The translations under genes were made by a program, and so were the position numbers. A model generated the notes under the pieces. That model made no database searches, was not told the origin of the DNA, and saw only the letters and a list, made by a program, of their open reading frames with translations. A stretch of DNA of 64,000 nt from Thozetella sp. PMI_491 (taxonomy: Eukaryota > Ascomycota > Sordariomycetes > Chaetosphaeriales > Chaetosphaeriaceae). Location of the stretch: contig MU270046.1 of NCBI GenBank assembly GCA_021432635.1, positions 161,913-225,912 on the forward strand. Direction: 5' to 3'. Positions within the stretch are counted from its first letter, which is position 1. Each line of letters opens with the position of its first letter. Below are positions 1-9,266 of the stretch, in pieces.

Positions 1-162
1 AACCATGCTTTTGAAGGTGAGCCCTGGCCGAAATACAATCCGGATGCACCGAGACAGATGGTGTTCAACGAGACTGGCCCTTTCTGGGTAGAGGATGATC
101 TGTTGCGAAAGGACGCGACAGATTATATATATAATATTATGCAAAGCGTATTGACCAGGTAA
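1..162 (+). CDS. Type-B carboxylesterase/lipase, C-terminal end (5' partial)
   Basis: The first 53 codons of the window are an open frame in phase with base 1, ending at TAA 160-162. The encoded tail contains WPKYNPDAPRQMVF, the pattern seen near the C terminus of alpha/beta-hydrolase carboxylesterases of the type-B (COesterase) family, followed by the usual acidic and aromatic tail. These enzymes hydrolyse carboxylic esters and are often secreted. Only the last exon is inside the window, so catalytic residues, signal peptide and length cannot be judged. It is transcribed toward the kexin-repeat gene. Confidence 0.75.
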   Translation, partial: NHAFEGEPWPKYNPDAPRQMVFNETGPFWVEDDLLRKDATDYIYNIMQSVLTR

Positions 163-353
163 ACCACAGCCCGAGGCGCAGGTGTAGTGATATGGAACAA
201 ACAATATGTACATAGAGTTTTCCTAGCTTTCAATAATTTCCTTTTCCTGAACAGAACCGTGGGTCTCCATGAGTTGAAGGACGAGCTCTCTCGAATACTA
301 CTACGCATATACCTTTTTTTCTCTGCCGGTCACGGAAGCCGTAGCAAAACTTG

Positions 354-381
354 TTTTTTTTTTTTTTTTTTTTTTTTTTTT
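354..381. repeat. Poly(T) tract, 28 bases
   Basis: An uninterrupted run of 28 T on the plus strand, about 190 bp after the esterase stop codon. It is either a simple-sequence expansion or the poly(A) tail of a retroposon inserted in the minus orientation; no flanking target-site duplication was recognised. Confidence 0.9.
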
Positions 382-1327
382 GGAAAACCAGTTGCCTAGA
401 AATCACTTCAGGGAGGATGTTTAAATGAAACGTTTCGTTATGAGCGCAACTATCGGCACGCTAATAGGGAGAATTGTAGAGATAATCGTATGACCTAACA
501 CCAACTCCTCCAGCTGAGATCCCCTTTTCCGCGCGCAAATATTACCACAAGCTGCCAGGTACCTCCTTCTGGTGGCTCGGAAAGTGACCAACACAACCTA
601 TAGAATTGTAACCAATCCGCCATTTCGATACCTGTACGTCGACATATCCTGCATATAGTGGGCTGTGGCATAGCTAGGATTCTCGTGCTGACAGACTGCT
701 GGCCTACATGTCTAACATCAAAGCAGAGCTGCCTGCAGTCGTTCCAACATCCGCATAGGGCAGGCAAATGTACGCGCAACTTCTGATTACATAGTGGAGC
801 GCAAGGCTTTTGATTACGGATTGTGTGTATGCACGATTCTTACTTTTGTGGCTGTAGCATCCCTGTCAGCAGCCTCCTTCCGTGTCATGGCTGGCCTTAT
901 AGCTGATTGCGGCCTATTTTGACACTATTCCGTCTTCTCATAGGAGCAATCCTAGGTACCTAATCCCCGACCCCCAAAACCTCCAAAGTGGGGGGTTCAA
1001 TTGCCAACCACAGAGCTAACTATATGAATAAGGTAAGTAATCATGGAGTGGTAAGCGAAGGATCGGAGATTACCCCGCTAAAGTGCTACCAATACCTACT
1101 GCATAATCTATCCCAATCGGGATACTATCAGACATCGTGGAGAGCAACGTAGCAAACCTCTCTCTAGACGACCCATTACAGTTAGAATTAGGAAGCCGCT
1201 TATGGCGATGGAGGCTGGCGCCTACGTTAACCGTGTGCAACAAGGTTCACGCAACCAATGGCTGACATACATGCGTATAGCTGCACTTACGGTGGGTCGA
1301 TTCTCTTCCTACTGGCAATGAGGGAAT

Positions 1328-1448
1328 TGAAGGCCTATGAAGTGAGGGCCTGTGATGTGAAGGCCTTTGTAGATATCGAAGGCCTCCGAGGTGAAGACCA
1401 ATGAGGCAAGGGCCAGTCAAGTGAGAGCCAATAGAGTGAAGGTCGAAG
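1328..1448 (+). repeat. Degenerate 15-bp tandem repeat upstream of kexin-repeat gene
   Basis: Eight imperfect units of about 15 bp with consensus TGAAGGCCnnTGAAG follow each other at about 1328, 1343, 1358, 1378, 1392, 1407, 1422 and 1437. One 5-bp insertion lies after the third unit. The array ends about 190 bp before the ATG of the kexin-repeat gene, so it sits in the promoter or 5' leader. It could be a regulatory minisatellite or a decayed coding repeat, since 15 bp is five codons; the antisense reading is open through it. Confidence 0.7.
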
Positions 1449-1640
1449 TTCACGCAGCTGGAGTGGCCGATCGAAAGGTATTAAAGACTTCTTCACCCCT
1501 CCGACTTGAGCAGATTCGAAGCATTGCAGAACATCCTCACTCCTGCATTCAATTGCATCTCTCTCACAACAACAAAAACAACTTCAATCCAATCAGCAAC
1601 CGCCACATCCTCTGCCCATCGAATCTCATCCACCGCAAAC

Positions 1641-2738
1641 ATGAAGCTCTCTGTGCCGACCACCGCGAGCTTCATGTTGCTGGCCGCAACCCACATTCTC
1701 GCCGCACCTTTACTCAGCACTCCAGCGGGAGAAATCGTTCCATATCACAACGAGGCCCGCTCAAACTTGAACGAGCGGGATCCCGAGGGCATCAAGCGCG
1801 ATCCCGAGGGAATCAAGCGCGACCCCGAGGGCATCAAACGCGATCCTGAGGGAATCAAGCGTGACCCGGAGGGCATCAAGCGTGACCCGGAGGGCATCAA
1901 GCGTGATCCTGAGGGCATCAAGCGCGATCCGGAGGGCATCAAGCGCGACCCCGAAGGTATTAAGCGTGACCCTGAGGGCATCAAGCGCGACCCCGAGGGG
2001 ATCAAGCGCGATCCTGAGCTTCTTGAGCGCGATCCCGAGGGCATCAAGCGGGATCCCGAGGGCATTAAGCGCGATCCCGAGGGTATTAAGCGTGACCCGG
2101 AGGGAATCAAGCGCGACCCTGAGGGCATCAAGCGCGATCCCGAGGGCATCAAGCGCGATCCCGAGGGCATCAAGCGCGACCCTGAGGGAATCAAGCGCGA
2201 CCCCGAGGGAATCAAGCGTGATCCCGAGGGAATCAAGCGCGACCCGGAGGGCATTAAGCGCGACCCTGAGGGAATCAAGCGCGACCCCGAGGGAATCAAG
2301 CGTGATCCCGAGGGCATCAAGCGTGACCCGGAGGGCATTAAGCGCGACCCTGAGCTCCTTGAACGCGACCCAGAGCTTCTTGAGCGTGATCCCGAGGGAA
2401 TCAAGCGCGACCCTGAGGGCATCAAGCGCGACCCTGAAGGCATCAAGCGCGACCCTGAAGGCATCAAGCGCGACCCCGAGGGAATCAAGCGTGATCCTGA
2501 GGGTATTAAGCGTGACCCGGAGGGAATCAAGCGTGATCCTGAGGGTATTAAGCGTGACCCGGAGGGAATCAAGCGCGACCCTGAGGGCATCAAGCGCGAC
2601 CCTGAGGGCATCAAGCGCGACCCTGAGGGCATCAAGCGTGATCCCGAGGGAATCAAGCGCGACCCTGAGGGCATCAAGCGCGATCCCGAGGGAATCAAGC
2701 GCGACCCAGAGGGTATTAAGCGCGACCCGGAGGCTTAA
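1641..2738 (+). CDS. Secreted kexin-processed repeat peptide precursor (45 x RDPEGIK-type units)
   Basis: A 365-residue protein. Residues 1-22 form a signal peptide (MKLSVPTTASFMLLAATHIL, then AAP); residues 23-45 are a short pro-region; 45 seven-residue units and a final RDPEA follow. Forty-two units read RDPEGIK and three read RDPELLE (units 12, 28, 29). Each GIK is followed by R, making 42 Lys-Arg kexin sites. Full Kex2 cutting would give 39 identical DPEGIKR peptides, one 14-mer and one 21-mer where Glu-Arg replaces Lys-Arg, and a DPEA tail; carboxypeptidase trimming would leave DPEGI. The start was chosen because an upstream in-frame extension to 1506 would bury the signal peptide. This layout matches fungal KEP precursors, the class that includes alpha-pheromone and ustiloxin-type RiPP precursors. 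The unit resembles none of these cores and has no aromatic residue. A possible 3'-UTR intron lies at 2754-2805. Peptide function is unknown. Confidence 0.88.
   Translation: MKLSVPTTASFMLLAATHILAAPLLSTPAGEIVPYHNEARSNLNERDPEGIKRDPEGIKRDPEGIKRDPEGIKRDPEGIKRDPEGIKRDPEGIKRDPEGIKRDPEGIKRDPEGIKRDPEGIKRDPELLERDPEGIKRDPEGIKRDPEGIKRDPEGIKRDPEGIKRDPEGIKRDPEGIKRDPEGIKRDPEGIKRDPEGIKRDPEGIKRDPEGIKRDPEGIKRDPEGIKRDPEGIKRDPELLERDPELLERDPEGIKRDPEGIKRDPEGIKRDPEGIKRDPEGIKRDPEGIKRDPEGIKRDPEGIKRDPEGIKRDPEGIKRDPEGIKRDPEGIKRDPEGIKRDPEGIKRDPEGIKRDPEGIKRDPEA
1776..2720 (+). repeat. In-frame 21-bp coding repeat, 45 copies
   Basis: Forty-five contiguous 21-bp units without indels. Asp (GAT/GAC), Pro (CCC/CCT/CCG/CCA), Gly (GGC/GGA/GGT/GGG), Ile (ATC/ATT) and Arg (CGC/CGT/CGG) codons all vary, yet the amino acids are constant apart from three LLE units. 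Larger duplicated blocks of 42 bp or more are visible near 2490-2580, implying growth by unequal exchange. Confidence 0.95.
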
Positions 2739-3615
2739 AGCTTGACAACAAAGGTATGGGGTTCCAATCCGAAGATTTGCCGAACATTGGTCTAACCATT
2801 TCTAGAACAACCAGCACTGGAAAAACTGTGACAAGGGGCCGAATGTACTGTCGAAGGCCGAAGTGTCTGCTGCTATATGGATAGGAAGAGAGCTACGAGT
2901 GATTGGATTAGTAGTCGAGTTTTTACTACATGTTTTGTGAAGAAGTCTCCTTAAGTGTAAGGCATTGGCAGCTCTAGAATGTCAGATGAGGAATTTCATT
3001 GATCAGATCTCGCGTTTCGATACTGCTCTGTCGACTGTGTGTGACCTTTGAACGTTCCCGATTTCACCCTAGCATCACCAATTCTTTAGGTAAGCTCACT
3101 GGTATGTGTCTTCGCTTAGCTTTGATGGCTGGACTATGTACGCGACGCGAGTAAGTCTTGGAAAATTGGAAATGAGTAGAAATGACTATCTATGTTTACC
3201 AAGGACAGGTATACTTTACTTACCACGAGATCTGTCTATACTGTGTTTGCCTATACTGGACAACCAAATGGCTAGGGGTCGGCGAGCCTTCGAGAACGTT
3301 TGCGTGACGAACACGCTCGAAGATCTTCATAAACCATGCTTTCCATAGATTGGTGTCCCCCTTGCGCCCAAGGCTCCCGTAATATATTAGCCCTGGTAGC
3401 AAAATCTTTTATAAGAATCAATGAAACATGGACTACGGATGCCCTTATCCAACACTGTACACGTGTAGACCAAAAGAATTATGATTACCTATAGCTGTCC
3501 TCATAAGCATAAAACAAGAGTAGGGCAACCGCCACGAAACCAATCTCATGGGGCTTCATGGAATGTTGATCAAGGAGCGTAGCATTTCCTATTTATTTTT
3601 ACTTTTATTTTCGGA
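2739..3615. other. Intergenic: kexin-repeat gene to GT25 gene
   Basis: Apart from a likely 3'-UTR intron (GT at 2754, TCTAACC branch, TAG at 2805) there is no supportable gene. Composition is ordinary and short ORFs show no family features. The two flanking genes converge here. Confidence 0.5.
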
Positions 3616-4782
3616 TCATTCTTGCTGGCATGATACGAGAGTCTTCGATTGACTGTTGCATCTCGCGCTGTACTTGATGTTGGCAGTATAGCCAACTTTG
3701 GGAGGCGCTGCCAATTCGCTCCAGCCTTCAAGCACCGCTATCTCACTCGCTACCTCACCTGCCTTCTTGTGGTGATGGAACAACTCAGGTGTAACAGTGA
3801 TACACTTCAGCCCACCTTTCGTACACCACCATCGCAGCTCGACCGTAACAATCTCATTCATTCCCTCCTGTCCGGTTTGGTAGATGGCCTGGGCTGCAGC
3901 GGATGTGATGGCGTATGCGTACGTGCAGCCGGGCCGAATAGTCCAGTGTGCGAGTCGTAGTTGAGGTGGATAGTATGTATAGTCCCCATACATCTGCCTG
4001 TACAAGGGGGAGTCTGGTAGAGTCTCATCCATCCGCGACACTAAAGGATCAGAGCCAGCTGTAGGCTTAACATCGCCGCAATGTCCTAACCACAATAGGT
4101 CCCAAGAATCGCCATAAGGAGACCTGCTTCCTAAATTGGAGTCATTGCTGAGCTGTCGTATCATGGGTGCCACCAGCGACATCTGCTCCTTAATCATAAT
4201 GTCCCAGTCGTTGTCGTCTTCCATGACAAGGGCGGTCGACCAGCCATTGGCAATGATCTCGCGAAAGGCATTTAGATGCCCTAGCCAGCACCGAGCTTGG
4301 CCTGGGCCCATCTGGAATTTGTGGTCTTCGACACCTACTTTGCGGAAGCTGTCTACTTCTGGGTCTGTCCACTCTGGCTGGAATGGGGTTATAATCTCCA
4401 ACCCCGTTCGGTCTGCTGCTTCGTAGAGGCCATCAGTCCTCCACGATGCGCCGGCCGAGACGGCGACAATTTTTTCGAACTGTAATAGATGCGTGAGCAG
4501 ATGAATATTGGAAAGCTATGAGTTGGTATTCGTTGGCTGGGATAGAGAACTTACTCCTAACGTCGCATTTTGGCACGCGCGACACGAACTGTCACTTCCC
4601 CGAATCTCTAAAGACACATTCCACGGTCCTAACCGCACAACGAGTATCAGAGCGACTAGGGCCAAGAAGAGGCAGCTCCAGGCTTGCGAAGGCCTTCCAA
4701 ACATTCTCGTAGGCCCGAACCTCAAAGGAGATGATGAACGAGGAGAGGTGAAAACGCCCGAGATAGACTCAAGCCGTCCCAT
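3616..4782 (-). CDS. Glycosyltransferase family 25-like type II membrane protein
   Basis: Two exons, 4782-4555 and 4479-3616, joined across a 75-bp intron in phase 0 (GTAAGT...ACAG), give 363 residues. The N-terminal ~30 residues are basic, followed by one membrane segment at about residues 36-50 (LFLALVALILVV), a type II signal anchor suggesting the Golgi. The lumenal part carries GT25-like features: an opening FEKIVAVSA strand, a polar GQARCWLGHLNAFREI helix, and the acidic VMEDDNDWD motif, equivalent to the metal/sugar-nucleotide ExD motif. LLWLGHCGD and an HWTIRPGCTYAYAIT segment follow. Fungal members are uncharacterised sugar transferases; donor and acceptor are unknown. The gene converges on the kexin-repeat gene, but nothing in the sequence links the two functions. 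Confidence 0.82.
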
Positions 4783-5531
4783 TGTATTCTTAAGACTATG
4801 TGGAGCAAAAGGTCTTCAATCGTCAACATTGCAAGATAGCAATACCATGCTGGGAAAGAGGGGGTCGACGTGGACTTATTGTTCTAGTAATACTATATGA
4901 ACATAGGTGCTTCGATGATAGCTTATCTCGAGCCCGATAAGCGCGACAGGTAGGCCGTGTTTGCTCAGGTACCAGTTCCAGTTAAGGCGTTTTGGGGCTG
5001 GCAGTGGGGTTTTGGTGGCCTGGATGAGGTTGGTGGCCTAAACCGATCCTGTCAGCAAAATGACAGTGGAGTGCTTACCTGTAATCCGTTGCCCGCCCCC
5101 CCGGAAGATGCCGGTTTGGTAGCGTACAGGTACACAATGCCGGCCAAAAACCCGATTACCGCTTACCAAGTAAGCAAATCCAGAAGGCCAGCAGTGTTTT
5201 TGTTCCTATAGGAAAGCATCCATCAAAGGCCACCACAGGCTACAACATCATTTGCCTAGTAATTACCTATCTGAAAAGCCAGCAATACTGGGTTAGAATT
5301 TCGGCCGCCAAGACAGTCGTGCCAAGCTCCCGCTCTATCACACTAGCAATCTTCTAGGATTGGGGTGCGGACAATGAGTTTGCATCTCATGCTGTAATCC
5401 CCCCCCGACTCTCCTTAAATCCAAAACGTTGTTCATTGCAGCCCTATAGTTGAGCTACCTCTCCACACGTATTCTTGGTAGGACTCTTGTTGGAGAGAAA
5501 GGGAGTATTCTCTGCTCTCTTGCAAATCACA
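4783..5531. other. Intergenic: divergent GT25 / NADase-like promoters
   Basis: About 750 bp between two divergently transcribed genes. No structured element or coding signal was recognised; a C-tract at 5400-5406 and pyrimidine-rich leader sequence precede the ATG at 5532. Confidence 0.5.
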
Positions 5532-6298
5532 ATGAAATCCTTGCTCAAAGCATTGCTAAAACATTCGATATCTCTATCTCTCCTGGCGATCTTAACGGTC
5601 TACCTCTACTTCACATTTCTTCCTCTGCTGGAGAAGTCTGGTGTCGGTCAACTGCTTCGATGTCCCCATTACTGTGCCGGCACAGCAGATAACGAAGATC
5701 TACTAGATCAATATGTCTGTGGCGATAGCAGACTGGGCCCTAGCGAGATCTCTTTTTCAGCTTTGTTTCACTCTTCCTCCAATCAATATGAGCGCTTTGG
5801 TGCTCTCTGTCCGGGTCAATTCTTACAGACCTGGTTCAACACGTCTATTCAAGCATACAACTACCCTCCCTATGATGGGTTTCAAGTCGACGTTGCAGGC
5901 GCCCCGATCCGGCATGTAGCGAATCTGACGGCTGGGTCTCTTATAGATCGCTTCGGGGATGACCATGGTTATTACCTGAGCCCTGTGGGGACACCTTACG
6001 CGCAGAGGTCATTACCTCCGAGCCGTCTAAATCTATTCCATTAGTTAGGAGGCACCTCCATCACGAGCCCTTAGTAGACATGCTGACAACCGCGCGTTTG
6101 TCTAGCTGGAGCGTAGAGTATCATTTGTATCAAGTCCAAAAGGCCTTTGTAGCTGAAGCTGGCCCGATTGCATCGTGGTTTGGACAGCCCGGGCAAGGGT
6201 TGCAGTATCGGCTTTTTGACAATGTATCGACACTGTTGGATACGGGATATCTAATCGAACTGGACTCAGTCATAGTGCGAGATCATAATCCAATGTAA
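5532..6298 (+). CDS. Exported NAD+ glycohydrolase-like protein with TNT domain
   Basis: Exons 5532-6043 and 6106-6298, separated by a 62-bp intron (GTTAGG...CTAG), keep phase and give about 234 residues. The N terminus has a basic stretch and one hydrophobic helix at about residues 10-32, so it is a signal peptide or anchor. The second half matches the TNT domain shared by mycobacterial TNT and fungal surface NADases: a GSLIDRFG strand-turn, [16 protein letters not shown], and after the intron a GQPGQGLQY segment whose Gln aligns with the conserved catalytic-site Gln. The family hydrolyses NAD+ to nicotinamide and ADP-ribose; activity here is inferred. The chosen ATG starts the hydrophobic helix; an in-frame ATG 57 bp upstream exists. 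The stop overlaps a GTAAGA donor-like site, so a further 3' exon is possible. No disabling change was seen. Confidence 0.78.
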
Positions 6299-6778
6299 GA
6301 TTCCGAGTAATTAGGGCATTCATAGAAACATGAAAAAAGAGCCTAGACGACAAAGCAATTCGGTTGTACTTAGGTCATACGCCACTCTCGCTACCATCAC
6401 TATATCCACAACCTGTAACACAACGAAACAGTGGTGACTATCGTTAGAGCCATGCTTTGCCTAGATGCTCTAAGACTATTGTTGTCTTTTTGTAAGCTCA
6501 TGAGCTTCCGTCGCTACGATGGGCAACCTATATTTGATAGAAGGTGCGTTGGAATGGAAGTGACTTCGTTTGTGGCCATCCTGTTGTCCGGCTTCGATCA
6601 ACGACTATCAAATCACTGCTTCCTTAGCAGTCATGAACCACTAAACTTCCTTCTTTTCGGCCGGTGGGTCCTCGGTAGACGGTTGAACCACCTCGACAGG
6701 TGAGGCTTGAGAGCTAGCGAGCAAGCATTAGTAACTGGTTCAACCAACCGTACCTGCCACTAAAGCTATAGGAGCTAC
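6299..6778. other. Intergenic: convergent 3' flanks
   Basis: About 480 bp between the NADase-like gene and the membrane protein gene that ends at 6779. No gene recognised. Confidence 0.5.
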
Positions 6779-8485
6779 TTACAAGTACCAGCCAGCTTTG
6801 TTGGTTGTGGTGTTGATGTGAATGTTTGCCTCCGGGAACTGGTCACGAAGCTCCTGGAAGAGAGTGCTGACTTCCATTGCAGTGGACAGCTTCAAAGGTG
6901 TCAGTTTCAGCGTGATTAACGTTAGAAGCCAGCATGCGAACGTGACGGTGGGCACGATGATGAGCACGCGGACTGAGAGCGCCACAACGTTGCTCGAGTA
7001 GACAACGAAACCATCAACTCCGGGCAGTGGGTTGCCGAGGTTATCGAGCACGATATTCGGTACGGGAACACCGCCGACGGTGGCGCTGTTCGCCTGGCCG
7101 CTCTCAGGGTACAAGGTCGTGTCGGTAAAAGTGTTCGTAGTCGCAATGTAGGACGCGAGCACGAGCCGCTCGAGATCTGACTTTATGCTCGCGCTAGAGG
7201 CATCGAAGGCACCGCCGAGTGAGGTTGTAGCCGACTGAAGATTGGATGGCACTAGGCGCTGAGCTACATTTACGATTCTAGGCTCGAAGAAGTAGCGCTG
7301 GAAGATAGCCTGTAGACCCGCAGGAAGGTCGAGCACGGGAATCGTGCTGTTGAAGTTGTGGACGTCGATCGGCTGGCCGAGGTAGCTCCATACGTCATTT
7401 TCCCAGCAGGACAGAGCCGGGCGCCCTGGCAGTACAATATTCGGTATTACGCCTGAGCCCGATACATTTGAGCCTGGGCTAGGTCCTGTGAGATACCACG
7501 GATCAGTGCCGACGGTGTAGCTATATCGATCGACCGAAGACACGATTGCGCCCCAGGTAAAGTTTGTTGGTGGGCTAGGAGCGGCCATCGTATTGAGCAG
7601 AAATGTACCGGAAGGCTGTAACCCATCGTCAATGGATACTTGCAACCTGTTATCTTTGACTTGGACATTCCAGGGGTAATAAATATCGACATGAGCCGGT
7701 TCACCGTCGGGAGTGGTTGCTGAGACATTGAACCAGCTATAATCGGTCCTGCACGAGCCGGTGACGTTGAGTAGAAGGCTTGGATAGCTCTGGAGGCCAA
7801 AGTCCAAGCCGCTTACATTGTAAGCATAATCCAGCCGTAGGTCTTGTCCCTTGCCGGTGCTGCCGAGGACCGTTGGGTTGCCAACGTGGACGCTACTCTT
7901 GAGGGTATCGCTGGCGACTAGAGCGCTTCCAGCGGCACGGAGGGTCAAGGGTACATCAAGCGCGAAGGCAGCGCGGAGGTGGATCTGATCGTTTTCGTCG
8001 TAGTTTATTTCGGGCACGAAGATGCTTGTTGGGTTGACTGGAGCCCCGTACCCCACAAACAAAGTTCGTGGAATCAGAATCCCTGCGGCGACTTTGGCAG
8101 TCCATACTGCGACGATGGTGATGCAGAGGGGATAGAACCACCAGTGCTTCAAGTCTTCTCGGGCGTAGAGCAAGGTGTCGAGAAGAGACTGCTGAGGGCT
8201 CGCCTTCTTGTTCCAGATGGACATCGAGAGGTCGGTGACTGAGCGTTGATGCCTCACGTCTGGACCTTTGTTCATCCGGAGGTAGTAGTACATCCCGATC
8301 GCGATCACGATAGCCCAGACGTTGATGACAATAGAGCCGGCCATGATGGTGTAAGCTGAGGTTAGCTCCGACTGCACCTCGCTGGGAACGGCGACAGCGT
8401 CCACCGGGCCATGAGACGTCGGAAAGTGAAAGCGCTTGTATTTCAAATAGTTGCCCTCAGGCTGTTCCACGAAAGAGAAAACCAT
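6779..8485 (-). CDS. Hypothetical three-span membrane protein with large extracytoplasmic domain
   Basis: One uninterrupted 568-codon frame. Hydrophobic helices lie at about residues 43-66 (YTIMAGSIVINVWAIVIAIG), 115-135 (FYPLCITIVAVWTAKVAAG) and 505-530 (VLIIVPTVTFACWLLTLITL). The ~360 residues between the second and third helices are Ser/Thr/Asn-rich with many N-x-S/T sequons, consistent with a glycosylated lumenal or cell-surface domain. No catalytic motif was recognised. The layout is common among uncharacterised Pezizomycotina membrane proteins. The gene has no intron, and its stop lies about 480 bp from that of the NADase-like gene. Confidence 0.75.
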   Translation of the reverse strand: MVFSFVEQPEGNYLKYKRFHFPTSHGPVDAVAVPSEVQSELTSAYTIMAGSIVINVWAIVIAIGMYYYLRMNKGPDVRHQRSVTDLSMSIWNKKASPQQSLLDTLLYAREDLKHWWFYPLCITIVAVWTAKVAAGILIPRTLFVGYGAPVNPTSIFVPEINYDENDQIHLRAAFALDVPLTLRAAGSALVASDTLKSSVHVGNPTVLGSTGKGQDLRLDYAYNVSGLDFGLQSYPSLLLNVTGSCRTDYSWFNVSATTPDGEPAHVDIYYPWNVQVKDNRLQVSIDDGLQPSGTFLLNTMAAPSPPTNFTWGAIVSSVDRYSYTVGTDPWYLTGPSPGSNVSGSGVIPNIVLPGRPALSCWENDVWSYLGQPIDVHNFNSTIPVLDLPAGLQAIFQRYFFEPRIVNVAQRLVPSNLQSATTSLGGAFDASSASIKSDLERLVLASYIATTNTFTDTTLYPESGQANSATVGGVPVPNIVLDNLGNPLPGVDGFVVYSSNVVALSVRVLIIVPTVTFACWLLTLITLKLTPLKLSTAMEVSTLFQELRDQFPEANIHINTTTNKAGWYL

Positions 8486-9266
8486 GATGCAGACAATTCA
8501 GGTTTGATGGAGAGCTAGTGTGAAGCGGATAGGGTGTGCCGTGGGTTGAAGAAGAAACTAATGTGCAGACTAATGTCTGCACGATCAAAACCCAACTGTT
8601 CGAGCCGCATCTTGCCTCTCCAGCCCAGTTCAGAGTGGCTTACGAATCCCACGCGGCGATATCCGCGCCAGATGGGTCTTTTGCATCGGCCGTCGCGAAA
8701 ACCCGGCGAGAATCCTGTCTACATTAGCAGCAATTTTCCGAAGTGGTCTCGTAGCTCCAGCGAGTGGCCCAAACTGTTGCCACATGCCTTCAGCCCAAGA
8801 TGATGAGGCATGCCTACTGGTGCTATTGGCCGGCGCCGATGCAATATTCGGCGAAAGACAGCCCGCGGCGGTGAAAGTTCTGCACTGGCCTCGCGAGTGT
8901 TCAGCCCACTCCAAACTTACAGGGTGCGGTATTGGGCTACGAGCTGGGATGATCTTCAGCCCAACCAATATTATCCGCCTCAATACATCATGCAACCTGG
9001 CGCCATTCGTCAGACTTGACATATCACCTATTTGTGCTCTGTTGTATTCACCGGGGTCTTGAAAATACCTCGCATACGAGGTAAACATGAGGGCGTGGTG
9101 GGAAATTAGAAAGGCAGGCAGAGCCTCGTTGGCTCCCTATACATAAAGCCTTTCCCAGCTACAAGTTAGTTGCGTCTTCCGGATCCTCTCCGCGCATAAA
9201 AAGTCGAGTGTTCTTTTAACTTTTCCACATCTTGCTACTTCTCTCGTTTTGACCAAGCTGCCCAGT
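8486..9266. other. Intergenic: divergent membrane-protein / fasciclin promoters
   Basis: About 780 bp. The part next to the fasciclin gene has TATACATAAAG near 9139 and a CT-rich leader (9225-9250), good candidates for core promoter and 5' UTR. ORFs on both strands here look random. Confidence 0.5.

Larger units (their letters stand above)
163..1640. other. Intergenic: carboxylesterase to kexin-repeat gene
   Basis: No convincing gene. The stretch holds a 28-base T run (354-381) and a degenerate 15-bp tandem repeat (1328-1448). The last ~150 bp before the ATG at 1641 are CA/TC-rich with several CAACAACAA-like motifs, typical of a fungal 5' leader, and a TATTAAAG element lies near 1479. Short ORFs here have no recognisable product. 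Confidence 0.6.

Noticed and set aside
1745-2698. Antisense 317-codon frame through the heptad repeat (and a second plus-strand frame 1861-2745)
   Set aside because: A 21-bp repeat with no stop in one unit is automatically open in other frames; neither has a signal peptide, start context or constant residues as clean as the sense frame.
1776-2720. CRISPR-like array
   Set aside because: Units are contiguous without unique spacers, code in frame and lie in a eukaryotic gene.
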